This document shows, in pieces, positions 35,066-46,580 of a stretch of DNA of 64,000 nt (position 1 is the stretch's first letter; every line of letters begins with the position of its first letter). A model generated the notes under the pieces. It had not been told where the DNA came from, did not search any database, and saw only the letters and a program-made list of their open reading frames with translations. Made by a program: the position numbers and the translations under genes. This DNA is from Acanthacorydalis orientalis (taxonomy: Eukaryota > Arthropoda > Insecta > Megaloptera > Corydalidae), in NCBI GenBank assembly GCA_034766995.1, contig CM068317.1:18737654-18801653 (forward strand), written 5' to 3'.

Positions 35066-35479
35066 TTGAGATTCGTAAAGCTTATAATCTACAAGTTTAA
35101 CTCTAAAGTATTATATACATCTTGAATTTTTTTTGATTTGACACATTTTATATTATGTATATTTTGAGAAGTATTTCATAACCATTAATTTATATTAATA
35201 TGCCCGATTTCAAACCATACAATTTATGACAATTCATTTATATGATTCATAGGCCTACATATGAGAACTTTGTGAATGTTTTTTTTTTCATTTTGATAGC
35301 TGTTTTTATATTAATAACATGCTATGAATTCAAAGGCACGCACAGATTTTCGCTACCGCATCAAATTTTTCAACAAAATTGAAAAACAGATTTATTCGAG
35401 TCTCCAAAAACAAATAATTTAATTTAAAAAATATTTATTCAAAAAACTATTTGGGTAAATTGTATCAGGAATACACATT
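35066..35479. other. AT-rich non-coding DNA
   Basis: Nothing recognisable. Confidence 0.55.
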
Positions 35480-36216
35480 TTAATTATGATGACACTTTTC
35501 TGCATGGTATATTGTGCGTTTGCCTTTAAAACTACCCTTTGGGGTGATTTTTTTATGCGTTGCATCTGGTACATCTCGTTTTAATAATCGATAGTAGTTA
35601 GTTATCATATTTTTACAAAATCTTTTTCATGGTTTCTGTACTAAGCAAACTATTTTCCGGGAGCCAATAGGTGTTTGGAATGAAGTATAGATCCAAGGAG
35701 ATGTGCAGTATCTTTTGAAAGACCCAAGTCTCTTACTAAGTCGTTTAACTCTGCTTGTGTGAACACTACTGGTTCACTACTTCCATAAGATGACGAGTTG
35801 AGGGACAAAACTGAAAATGGATATGGTAAAAGAACTTCCAGACCATGAGGAATAGGCCGTGTAACTGACGGTAAATTATGGTAGGATATTTTACTCTTGT
35901 TCCTTGAGTTGAAACCTTTTACGTTGCAGCAACAAAAGTAGCAGTCATCAACGTGGTTTTTGGGCTCTCTTCATATCATAAAAATACCAAAAAGCAGTGA
36001 TTTTCTTTTATCTTTTGTCCACTGCCTTAATTTTTTCATACAAATAATACATACTTGATGTGAAGTCCACGATTTATCTTGGGTATTAAAATCAAAATAT
36101 GAATGATCTTCTCTTCTGACGAAATCCGTGTTGTCTTGTCTTTGTTTCAATGTTACGAAATTTCCACAAATGTAACAAAATATATCCGTATTATTTTTAC
36201 ACTTTCTTGAAGACAT
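35480..36216 (-). pseudogene. Relic of a repeated arthropod zinc-finger-like gene family
   Basis: ATG at 36216 opens MSSRKCKNNTDIFCYICGNF. It continues with SWTSHQVCIICMKKLRQWTKDKRKSLLFGIFMI, a stop where the family usually has W, REPKNHVDDCYFCCCNVKGF, SVTRPIPHGLEVLLPYPF, and SEPVVFTQAELNDLVRDLGLSKDTAHLLGS. Then come stops and a C-terminal stretch NYYRLLKRDVPDATHKK ending at 35480. Six or more paired cysteines (CYIC, CIIC, CYFC) suggest zinc binding. I recall this FCYVCGEF ... REPKxHxxDCYFC architecture as a high-copy family of unknown function in several arthropod genomes, often TE-like. Those proteins have a longer middle region (LFIDSSKRSLKAVLLHNGN type) that is absent here. At least three in-frame stops make it dead. 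Confidence 0.7.
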
Positions 36217-36356
36217 TTCGTAAAAAAAAAACAAATTTCAATACAAAAAATAACAAAAAGCTATCAATACACACTCAAATCAATGATAAATCTGTTACTA
36301 TACTTGACAGATGTCACATTAACAGATACAGTGTTGCCATTTAATTCATTCTTGTA

Positions 36357-36912
36357 TGCTGAAGACTCAGTTATATTTATTCGTTTATTTATTTATCTAT
36401 TTTAGTGTATTTTAAAATCACACTATTAATTTCAATTTTAAAATTAATTTATTACACGGTACGGAAAAGCCCTGCCTTTATTCAAAAGGGCCAGGCTCAT
36501 TAAGTTACATCTATTATTCAGTATCAAAGCATCCAAAAACATCTTAATTTATTGTATTGTCTTTAACAAATGTCTTTAAACCGTAATGTATTTGTAACAA
36601 AGAAAATGAAACTGTATATTACCTTGAATTACAATTATCATGCCACCCGAAATCATATATAAACCGGCCACTCTATACGATAGAAGAAGTCATGTAGTTA
36701 CAAGCAAGTCATGAAGTCACAAGTCTTTAAGTCACAAGTTCAGTTAGTCGGTATCCAGATCACAACATTAGTATTGAGTTATAACCTATTTGTATTCACT
36801 ATCAAAATAAAATGTAAAATCTAAAAAATAGACTTATTTTCATTAATTAAGGAGTCGAGTTCTCATTTCTTAGTGCAGCACTAAGTCGGTAGTGTTATCC
36901 CCATACGTAACA
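36357..36912 (+). mobile_element. Candidate solo LTR (556 bp)
   Basis: Starts TGCTGAAG, ends CGTAACA, and is flanked on both sides by CTTGTA (36351-36356 and 36913-36918), a direct repeat as expected from integration. Inside are a TATA box (CATATATAAACC, about 36653-36664), short repeated AAGTCACAAGT units (36687-36745) and a polyadenylation signal AATAAA at 36806-36811, in promoter-then-polyA order. No primer-binding site, polypurine tract or gag-pol is nearby, so if real it is a solo LTR. Gypsy or BEL type cannot be settled, and the TG/CA ends lack longer inverted symmetry. Confidence 0.5.
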
Positions 36913-36918
36913 CTTGTA

Positions 36919-38040
36919 TTTCTACTGATTAATTAAGTTTTGTTTGAAAAATTTACTGCAAATTAAAAAAAATCCTTTTGTCTTAACACCTGATTAGATA
37001 TCAAAAAACTAATAGCAGATTCTTAATCAGCGCCACCGAATTAGTAAAGAACACCAATCAAATTCAAAACATGTCGACCTGTGTTATTTGACCATATTTA
37101 TGACCATTGAGTAGCTTTTTTTAATAATAATGTAATAGCATATATATTTTTAGGTCCGGTGAGTTACATTGAAATACCTGAAATTACGCTCCATGCCAGT
37201 TTCATAGAAAACTCACAAAATTATACAACAGTATATACCTTTCAGTAATGAAGTATAAAACCAACATGGAATATTATAAAAAAATATTAACAAGCAGAGA
37301 ATGTTTGTTAATATTTTGCAGTAGAGATACTGTAATCTATTTTAATCTTGTCAATATCCGAATTAGAATTGTCCCGTGTAAGACCACCCATTGATAATTT
37401 ACAACCATAAATTTCCGCATGGGTAAAAACAATATTAAGAAAGAAATATGTATATTTAAACTATGCACTCGCTAACTAATCTGTACTTAAATATTGACTT
37501 ATTTTTTACTTTTGCTATTTACTATAAATATAAAATAGTCGATTTTCATTTCCAGAGCAATATGTCTATACTCATTATGATAAATATAATATTTGTTCCG
37601 TTCAAATATGTCCTTCCTTGACATTTTAAAAAACTTATCAACTATACACACACATATATAGTTATATAAAATTATTTAAGTTGTTATTTAAATCAAATAA
37701 ATTAATGTCATAATAAATTTTGTTTGAACAAAAATAGTGAAACATTGATATGACCCTAGTGTATAATAAAATTCGTACATTTCGTGTCTTAATGTATTGA
37801 CACCAATACGACGTGCACATTTTGATAAACTTTCTTATACACTCAATTTGCATTAACATTTATTTAAATCGAAGGATTATAAAAACAACAATTTTCAGTG
37901 TTTAAATTATTCATTACATCAAACAAGTTTATGTCGATCTTAAATGAATAAACTAAGATTACATTGTATTTATATTATCTTTCTAAATATAAAAAAATAA
38001 TCCATCGTAAAATTAACAAAAAACAAACTTTTTTGTACAA
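36919..38040. other. AT-rich non-coding DNA
   Basis: Nothing recognisable; minus-strand frame 37662-37859 is featureless. Confidence 0.5.
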
Positions 38041-38258
38041 GCTGTTGCCGAAAGTGCATTCCGAGATTTTATCAATTCCTGAACTCTGGAATTTTACATC
38101 ACCAGATTAAGTAAACATTTCATTAATTGGCAAACATGTGTCGATTCTAATGATGCCTTATTTTGATTAGTAAAGTTAATTATTAACTCCAAAATATATA
38201 TATATATATATATGAATTTGAAGGTTATAACCAGTAATTATTTTTCTACCAACCTAAT
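38041..38258 (+). mobile_element. Mariner 3' end fragment (cecropia/B type)
   Basis: Carries the C-terminal coding end of a cecropia-like transposase (FINS, LEFYITRL, KHFINWQTCVDSNDALF, with frameshift and stop), then a short (TA)n. It then has the B-type right end with YEFEGYNQ-like coding and TTTTTCTACCAACCTAATAT. The 5' part of the element is missing. The join across the (TA)n may combine two fragments. Confidence 0.65.
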
Positions 38259-38604
38259 ATGAAAAATAACTCCATCGTAAAATGAACATAAAACAAATTC
38301 ATTCCCGATGTTTTATAAATCGTCATATTCGGCGATTCAAATGAAACAGTAATCGGTCACGGCCAGTTGTGTATTGGTCTCTTCAGATATAACTCTAAGC
38401 AGGATATTAAGTTTCAGTGTACAGAAGAACACAAACCAATACGAATATTGTGTACACAGAAGTTTTAGAATAAGTTTACAATAAGTTACACTAAATTTTC
38501 TTTTCAGTTTCACTATTTTTACGGTTTTATTTAAAATCAAAAAATAAATTTCATTAGAAAATATCTTTATTTCATTTTTTAATTTAAAAATTGTCAACAG
38601 TTAA
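38259..38604. other. AT-rich non-coding DNA
   Basis: The minus-strand frame 38337-38597 is low complexity and unrecognised. Confidence 0.45.
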
Positions 38605-38683
38605 TGTGAGCGAGCGAAGCGAGAGAAGGCAGAGGCCCCTAGTGGTCTGAGAGCGTAGCGAGTAGGGGGCGGAGCTCTCTAGT
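38605..38683. repeat. GC-rich GAGCGAAGCGAG motif, copy 2 (doublet)
   Basis: Two tandem units. Unit one: GAGCGAAGCGAG ... GGCCCCTAGT. Unit two: GAGCGTAGCGAG ... GGGGGCGGAG then CTCTCTAGT. Both end CTAG followed by T. Related to 15749-15815, which ends CTGG then T. Base composition contrasts with the AT-rich flanks. Confidence 0.6.
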
Positions 38684-39034
38684 ATTTAAAATTATAAAAA
38701 AGATCGATAAAATCAGTACTTTATAAACATGGTGTTCATACCTGTCGGATGTATAAAAGGTTTCAGGGAGTAAACGAAATTTTTGTTTTATTTTATTGTA
38801 TTTTTTCCATTTTTTTCATTAAAAGATCATATACATCATCTGACACCTATATTCGTACAGTAGTATTACCGACCGATGAAATAATAAAAAGACATATTGT
38901 GATTAAATATTTAATTCTTTTTAATTAATAAATTGTTATATTTATATGTAGTTTCAACTTCTTATAAAAGAATCCGTTTAATTCACTAATAAAAAAAAAC
39001 TAACAAGTAAAATTAAAAACTATTTCAAAAAACA
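38684..39034. other. AT-rich spacer with a Tc1-end-like stretch
   Basis: ACCTATATTCGTACAG at about 38846-38861 resembles the end of the Tc1-like element that follows. Otherwise nothing is seen. Confidence 0.4.
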
Positions 39035-40412
39035 TAAGACAGCCATATTCGTACACAAAAGTATTTTGTAGGAAAATGAATTAAAAATACTATATCTAAT
39101 ATCGGATAGCATAGCATTTCTGTTTTATTAGTTTTTTCAATCTATTTGGGAGAGACTGAACTAACTTTTTTGTAATATCCAGTGTAATATTTTCCTATTC
39201 GAATAACAGAGGAGACCTCAGATACCACATGTTACATATTTTATGTTTTCGATTAATTTTCTTCAAAATACCATAAATGCTCAATGGGATTGAGATCATA
39301 TGATTGCGAAGGTGTATCTAGAAGTTGCAGACAATTGTAGAAATCCAAGAAGAATCCACCAATTGTAGAATCCAACTTGTGCTTTGGGTCATTATCGTAA
39401 TAAAACATAAACCCATCTGTCTGCTCTAAATTTTCAACACTATTTCTTAAATTGTTCTTTAAAAGGTCAATATATTTTGCTGTATTCATGATTATGTTAA
39501 TAAAGTATAGTTTTTCAATTCTAGAACGCGAAAAATATCCCCAATAAGTGACTCTCCACCGTGTTTTAACGTCGGAATCAAATTTTCTGTCACCAGGTTT
39601 TTATTTGGTTTCCGACAAACTTTTTGCTTTCTATCCCAACCGAAAAGACAAAATTTGTTCTCATCGGTGAAAATGTCTTTATTTCAAAAGTCCATATCCT
39701 GCTTTATATGTCTTTTAGCAAATTCTAGACGCTCCTTTCTATTAATGCTAGTAATGAAGGTTCCCTTCTAGATAGTCTATTATTGTTGTCATATCTACTT
39801 GAGGCTTTATTAATTGTACGTGCGCTAATGATTTTTCCAGTTGTATTCTCAATAAAGGCAGAAAGTTTAAGAGCACTAATGAAAGGATTCTTTCTTACTT
39901 TCTTCAAAATTTCACATTCATCCTGATCACTTAGTATTTTTCTCCCTATATTTCTAGGTTTATTTTAACCAATTTAGTAATTTCCTTAGAGAGTTATCAC
40001 TTTCATGTAAGCAAACTACTAATGTTTCTATGGTTACTTCGAATCTTTTTCTTCCTATAATTGTTGATATCTATTTCAGGTAGCACAAAACAATCAAAAA
40101 TGTTTCTATTTTAGAGATATCAATTTTACGTACTCCTCTAGTATGAAATTCTAAGTTTTAATGTGTTCACTATCACAGGTTTCAAACGAATACTTAAATG
40201 TATTAATACGAGTCTCGCAGAACTTGCTCATAATTTTACCTTGCATTATTTTTATTCTAAATACAAAAATGATTAATTTTTTTCTTAGAAAAATACAACG
40301 CAACATCAGTCTTTACCGCAAAACCATTTATGCTATTCAATCATTATTTACCAACTTTTCCTTCTCTCTTGTAGTATTCATTCTTGTGTATGAATACGAT
40401 TGTCCGCAACTG
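39035..40412 (-). mobile_element. Tc1-like element with degraded ends
   Basis: The right end, inverted, reads CAGTTGCGGACAATCGTATT with TA at 40413-40414. The left side has GACAGCCATATTCGTACACA near 39041, matching the inner part of that repeat; its outermost bases are lost. The pair encloses a minus-strand transposase. CAGT-starting ends and TA targets are typical of Tc1 elements. Confidence 0.6.
39256..39960 (-). pseudogene. Tc1-like transposase relic
   Basis: Minus strand in order: KLSDQDECEILKKVRKNPFISALKLSAFIENTTGKIISARTIN (second helix-turn-helix region), FTDENKFCLFGWDRKQKVCRKPNKN (first catalytic Asp region, normally FSDESxF), LKHGGES (normally VKHGGGSVM), KYIDLLKNNL, FYYDNDPKHK (second Asp), then TPSQSYDLNPIEHLW with the catalytic Glu. 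As written 37 residues separate Asp and Glu, compared with 34 in typical Tc1. The N-terminal helix-turn-helix lies beyond 39960 and is not legible. Several frameshifts. Confidence 0.75.
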
Positions 40413-41139
40413 TATAAGAATTGTGTACTTTAGAAAATCATCACAGAATACTATATCCAGGGAAATCTATATGTACAAATCTATAACAAAAAAAACAGCT
40501 TACATTTTCTTTCAGTTTGATAATTTTACGAAAAATATAACAATACTGTTCTTCGTAGAATTTCAGCTGTTTCCAGTATTTTTCTTTAATCTACTCATTA
40601 TCTACAGCACTTAACATTATAATTCAAGAGTATTCTCAATCCGATTATATTTCAATCAATGGAACCTAATACCTCTACTAGGAAACCTTCACAATTTTTT
40701 GATAATGGATACAGATACTGGACAGTATGAATATCAGCTTCTTTACTAATTCGTCAACAGTTACACTTCGACTCATTTTGATTATTTCTTAGAACAAACC
40801 TTCATCAAATGAAATGGTTTTTTCATGACAGTTTTCAAATTTATAGTACCCAGATCAAAATTTTTCGAATCATCTCTGACGTTGTCTTATGTTGATCTTT
40901 TATAATAAATTTCACAATGTTTTTAATCGCTATCGTCGCGTTATTATTGTTTCGAAAGTCGTAAGGTAATGTATGATAAATATATATCTTATACATTTTT
41001 TAAAAACTTAATTTAAAAAATTATTCAATAATTGTTTGGTACTTAAACTTCATTTGTAAAACTTAGTCATGTACTTTCCTTTCTGTTTGTAATCATTTAT
41101 ATTAATGAAACTCTCTTCCTGTTCGCCCACTGGAATGTA
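40413..41139. other. AT-rich DNA, unrecognised
   Basis: Frames at 40161-40433 and 40384-40614 overlap the Tc1-like right end and show no motif. The segment 40640-40930 is a little less AT-rich, but I recognise nothing in it. Confidence 0.4.
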
Positions 41140-41957
41140 CGTGGTCGTTTGATAAGTTTGGTAAATTTCTATGATGTAACACCACCATTCATTTGGTAAC
41201 GTCACTACTATCAAGTGTCACTTTTCAATCTAGCATAGGCGAAATTTCATCCAGAAGTGACGCGTTGTTCATGTTATACAGATGTTTGAAGCGAGGATTG
41301 TAGCAGTTGCCGAAAAAATGGAAAAAAATGCGTAGGCCTTTTTGATCCAATTCGTCACTGTGGATGAAGCATGGATCCACCACTACACACCTCAGTCGAA
41401 GCAGTAGTCGAAGCAATGGATAACGACTGGTGAAAGTGCGCCGAAGAAGACAAAGATCGTTTTGTCGGCTGAGAAGATGATAGGCACTTTTTTGAGATTG
41501 GCAAGGAATCATCCTAATCGATTACTTAATGAAGGGAAAAACGATAACAGGAGTCTATTATGCAACATTATTATATTGTTTGAAACAAGAGCTGAAACAA
41601 AAACGGTGGAGATTGGCAAATAAAAAGTGCTTTTTCACCAGGACAATACCGTCACACAAATCGACCGTCGCAATGGCAAAATTGCACGAATTAGGCTTCG
41701 AATTGATTCTTCATCCACCCTGTTCTCCGGATTTGACCCCGTGCGACTTCTTTCTCTTCCCAAATTTGGAAACTTGGCTCGGTGGGAAGAAATTCTTGTT
41801 GAATGAGGATGTCATCTTTACCGTCAATGCGTATTCGGCTAACTTACTGGACAAAGTATATAGCCCTCAATTGAGACTTTGTTCAGAAATAAAATCGATT
41901 TTTTTCAAAAGACGCTGTTTAACTTCCTGTTTTACGATATTTATCAAACGATCGGCA
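41140..41957 (+). mobile_element. Mariner C copy 2, internally deleted (818 bp)
   Basis: Left end CGTGGTCGTTTGATAAGTTT after TA at 41138-41139; right end, inverted, GATCGTTTGATAAATATC with TA at 41958-41959. Lacks the part encoding the helix-turn-helix domain, with the same junction as copy 3. Confidence 0.8.
41271..41900 (+). pseudogene. Mariner C transposase, HTH deleted, second Asp lost
   Basis: Starts MFEARIVAVAEKMEKN near 41285, then jumps to FVTVDEAWIHHYTP (first catalytic Asp). It continues ITTGESAPKKTK, a stop, GIILIDYLMKGKTITGVYYATLL, RTIPSHKSTVAMAKLHELGFELILHPP, CSPDLTPCDFFLFPNLETWLGGKKF (third Asp), NAYSANLLDKVYSPQL. In the second block the expected QDNAPSH reads RTIPSH, so that Asp is lost to a small frame disturbance. 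The open frame 41529-42011 runs beyond the element's right end. Confidence 0.8.
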
Positions 41958-42171
41958 TATTTACTTAAAAACTCGTCGATGTATGAAATAATCAGATTAT
42001 GTGTTGACTAAAAATCATTTTTCTTAAAAAAATATTTACAATTAAATGTCTTCACTATTTAATAATTTATCCAATGCATTCAATTGTGCGATTATTTGAA
42101 GAATCCCATGTCATATTATGTCCCATGCCCTTACTCAACTATTCATTTGTGTTTTTGCATCGTACACACAC

Positions 42172-42234
<63 letters not shown>

Positions 42235-42822
42235 CAGTCAATGTCTGTTTCACAGCTGTTGTATTCGCTTCTTGTAGTATGTCCAGTTCATTTATATTTC
42301 TAACTCTACTCATTCCAGTATGTCTATAATTGTTGGTATCCATTCTGTTCTTTTTTATCTCTTCTTGTTATTCTTGACATAAAGTCTCCTCTATAATCAA
42401 ACTTAATTTTTGTAGATAACTATAATACAAATAAGTATATATTATATTTTTTTTCCAAACATAGCGAAATTATCGTTTGTAAGGTGGAAATAATTCACCT
42501 ATTGTAAATGGATTCTATTGCATTATTCATAATTTTTTAACATTAATACATTTTTTTTCACAATAAATGACTCATACTTATATACGATAAGTTGTAAGGA
42601 ATAAATTAATATTTTATAATTTTATCAATAACTGTTCTTTTTATATTAATATTCTTTGAACAAACTGATTAAACATCACTTTTATTTTTTATGATTCATG
42701 TTTGTGCAGTTTCGTCAAAATGAACTACATATCATTAATATTCTTCTGATAATTTTTTCAGTACATAAACATCCTTGGTAACAATCACATAAATATTTAT
42801 TATTATTTTATATATTATGTAC

Positions 42823-42877
<55 letters not shown>

Positions 42878-43671
42878 CATAATATACGTGTGTATGTGCT
42901 TAAATTATATTTATTTACATTCTGGGAAAGCAAATTATAACAAATAAATTTTATTAATTTTACACGGATTAATCAACAATAATTTCATAAATAAATTTGA
43001 CATTTTACATAATTTCATACCGAAATTTAAAATCAAATTATCGAAAATTTTAGATTACTATTATTCTCTTCTCGATTTTGACTGGATCGAATCGAAGGGT
43101 CAAATGCTTACTGTGTAAATTGGTATACGAGATTTTGTACAGTTAATTTGTTAGGGGGATTTTAACTACGTGAGCTGTTCATTTATATATATATATATAT
43201 GTACAAATAATCTGTACTGAAAGAAAATTTGATCGAATAAAATTATAAAAAGGGAAATTATTTAATGAATCTATTTTGAAAAATGTCACAAATTTTCACA
43301 AATATTCAACAGAATTTCGTTCAAATATCGGTAATTTAATTGTATTTAACAGATTTCCGTCCTTACAAAAAAATATTAACAAACTCATTTATAGAAAATT
43401 TATAAAATCTTTGAAAAAAAGATAACTAAATATAAATTACAAAAAAAAATGAACTGGTAGTTATTGAATAATATAAATAACAAAGAAATAATAAAGAAAT
43501 ATAAGGAAATAAAATAATAATAATGAAATATAATTTGAATGATTTTGATAATCTTGAAAGTATACTATATTTTTTAATACTCGATGAATTCATTAATTGA
43601 GAAAATCAAAGATATTTTCAGAGGCTATTTATTCATTACAGTCTAAATAGTGAAAAGACTATATATATATA
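41958..43671. other. AT-rich DNA with (TA)n tracts
   Basis: (TA)n at about 42185-42231, 42825-42868 and 43180-43200. Frames near 42074-42343 on both strands are translations of the repeat. No gene. Confidence 0.65.
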
Positions 43672-44470
43672 CGTTGTTCGTTTGATAATTTTGCCAAATT
43701 TTATTACTAGTATAGGTGAAATTTCAGCCAGAAGTTTGAAGCTTCAAACATTTTACAAATGTTTGAAGCAAGCATTAGTAGTTGCCGCAAAAGTGGAAAA
43801 AAACGAGCAGGATTTTTGTGTCGATTCGTCACCGTATATGAAACATAAATCCACCACTAGACACTTGAGTCGAAGCAGCATTCAAAGTAGTGGATAACGA
43901 CTGGTGAAAGTGCGCCAAAGAAGACGAAGACCGTTTTGTCAGCTGAGAAGGTGATGCCCACTGTTTTTTGAAATTCCAAGAAATCATCCTGATCGACTAC
44001 TTAGTGAAGGGAAAAATGATAACAGAAGTCTATTATACAACATTATTGGACCGTTTGAAAGAAGAGTTGAAACAAAAACGCCCAAAATTTGGGCACAAAA
44101 AAGTACTCTTTCACCAGAACAACACGCCATCCCATATATCGACCGTCACAATAGCAAAATGGAACGAATTTGACTTCTAATGAATTCTTCATCTACGTTA
44201 TTCTTCGAACTTGGCCCCGTGCGATTTCTTCCTCCTCTTAAACTTAAAAATTTGGCTCAATGAGAAGAAATGCTCACCCAATGAGGATGTCATTGCCGCT
44301 GTCAATGCGTATTTTGCAGACTTTGGTAAAATCTACTTTTCCGACAGAATGATAAAATTAGAAACTCGTTGGACCAAGTGAATAGCCCTCAATGAGGACT
44401 ATGTTGAGAAATAAAATCGATAAAATTGATTTTTAACTTGCTTTTTTACCATAGTTATCAAACGAACTAT
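43672..44470 (+). mobile_element. Mariner C copy 3, internally deleted relic
   Basis: Left end CGTTGTTCGTTTGATAATTT after (TA)n; right end, inverted, near ATAGTTCGTTTGATAACTAT. Coding: a MFEASISSCRKS-like start near 43763, then directly the first catalytic region (FVTVYETXIHH, Asp changed to Tyr). Then come ILIDYLVKGKMITEVYYTTLLDRLKEELKQKRP, VLFHQNNTPSHISTVTIAKWNE (second Asp changed to Asn), a stop, and a degraded third block (CDFFLLLNLKIW). HTH is missing, with the same junction as copy 2. Confidence 0.8.
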
Positions 44471-44963
44471 GTCAATAATAAAATAATAATACCCATCAAG
44501 TAAAATAGTTTCAGTCTTGCACTACAATCTATCATTTTGGATTACATCATAATTTCTCATAATTAGACAACGATAATTTATGACAAATTTTAAAGTAAAT
44601 GAACGATTTCTAGAATAATTCAAAACTACAAAACAGAACTCTCAGATAATTGTCTTTATTTATAAATTTTAACTTATCGTTTCAGTAATAAAAATTTATA
44701 TTTTTATGAATTCCTCCCATTAAATAAGATTGTCTTGGTTTTCTTAGTTTTTACTTCTAATTTTCTGATCATGTCGCAGTAAATTTTTGACACTTCAGTT
44801 TTTGTTGTAAGACTGATTTAGACCGACTTAGTAAAACTGAGTCATTTTGAAATACAACAAATATGATTTCTAATCGCTCTCCACTGAATTCATTTATTTT
44901 ATAAAAGGACTCTAAATCCACCATATATAGACAAAATAACAAAAAACTTAAGAAATCAAAGAA

Positions 44964-45014
<51 letters not shown>

Positions 45015-46202
45015 TACATATGTATGTGTGTTGTCGGTATATGTATTTACAGGTATATCCAAACATATATGCAATACTTATATATAGAAAGATATAAGTG
45101 AAAGTTCAAGTTGTATTGGCGATAATCGCAATTAATTGTTAATTAATTATACACTTATATTTAGTTACAATTCATTACTGGTTTTTCGATACTGATCTGT
45201 TAGTATAAAATATGAAAAATATCTACTACAAAACATTACCGTAGTACTTTGTAACAGTTACGTAATATTACCTTTACTCAACTTATACAAACAACCTTTC
45301 TGTTTATATTTTCGAAGACTCACCTTGACGTTTTCGGGAAACAGAGTCGAATTATAACGAAATTTAATTAAGTCGTGATTTTGTAGATTTAATTCAATTT
45401 ATCCTGAACGAAAAATGAAAGTATATACAGTAAAAAACAATATTATTATAAAACTTGATACTATTTTAAGATGTTAACAGTGAGTACTTTCAAGTAATAA
45501 TACATTTATAATTATGTATAAAATAAAAATACTTATAATTAACTTATTGTTAGTTCAAAGCATAGTCAGTTACCAGTTTCTAAATTAATAATTTACGAAT
45601 ATTATTATAGATATTCAGAAAAAACATAACGCAATAATACCAAAAAATATATCTAATATATATATTATGGATAAAACAAAATCAGTATTGAAAATTAACT
45701 ATTCTTTTCTTATGTAAAATACGATCATACAGGTGTGGTGTAATTATACTATATATTTTTTGTCAAGAATAATAATTTTGCAATAAATTCGTTTGTATAG
45801 GAAAATACTTTTACTAATAAGTAGAACATAAAATTACTGACAAAATGAAGTATAAACAAATATTAGATATTATCTTTCATGTCAAACGTTTCATTAAATA
45901 ATAACAAACAACTTTAATATTTAATCACAGTTAATTAAAATCTGTTATAAAAATTGACATTTAATTAAACATTTAAACATTTCACATTTTTACAATCACC
46001 AGAAATTGACAATTTCTTTCTGAAAAAACAATTTGAAACAGCACCTGAGTGATTAATTCAACTAGACCTCTTACATGAATCATTATTGAAAATAATACTT
46101 TTTATTCACATGTTTGAATTTAATGACTGATATCTTTAAAGTATTAACAACATTTTAAACTTTTGTACAAATATTCGCAGTTATAAACAGTAAAAATGTT
46201 GA

Positions 46203-46207
<5 letters not shown>
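44471..46207. other. AT-rich non-coding DNA
   Basis: (TA)n at about 44965-45011. The frame 44769-45074 is partly repeat. Nothing else is recognised. Confidence 0.55.

Positions 46208-46247
<40 letters not shown>
46208..46247. repeat. (TA)n microsatellite
   Basis: TA repeats directly abutting mariner C copy 4. Confidence 0.95.
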
Positions 46248-46251
<4 letters not shown>

Positions 46252-46580
46252 GGTCATATGATAAGTATGGTAAAAAATCAAGTTAAACACTGTTTCTTGG
46301 AAAAATCGATTTTATTTCTCACCATAATCTCCATTGTGGGCTATATACTTGTTCTAGTGAGTTTTCAAAATACACACTGACGGTGGCGATGATATTCCCA
46401 TTCGACGAGAATTTCTTCCTACCGAGCCAAATTTTCATGTTTGGGAAGAGGAAGAAGTCGCACGGGCCAAGTCCGGAGAACAGAGTGGATGAGAAATCAA
46501 TTCGAAGCCTAATTCGTGCAATTTTGCCATTGCGACGGTCGATTTGTGAGATGGCGCATTGATCCGATGAAAGTGTTTTT
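46248..46580 (-). mobile_element. Mariner C copy 4, 5'-truncated
   Basis: The right end of the element lies at the left: GTGGGTCATATGATAAGTAT. Reading the minus strand: SDQCAISQIDRRNGKIARIRLRIDFSS (second-block remnant in a shifted frame), then GLGPCDFFLFPNMKIWLGRKKF (third catalytic Asp), IIATVSVYFENSLEQVYSPQW. The copy breaks off at about 46580. The open frame 46319-46642 extends into unrelated sequence. Confidence 0.8.

Noticed and set aside
40161..40614. Two overlapping open frames of 76-90 codons
   Set aside because: They cross the right end of the Tc1-like element and show no recognisable domain.
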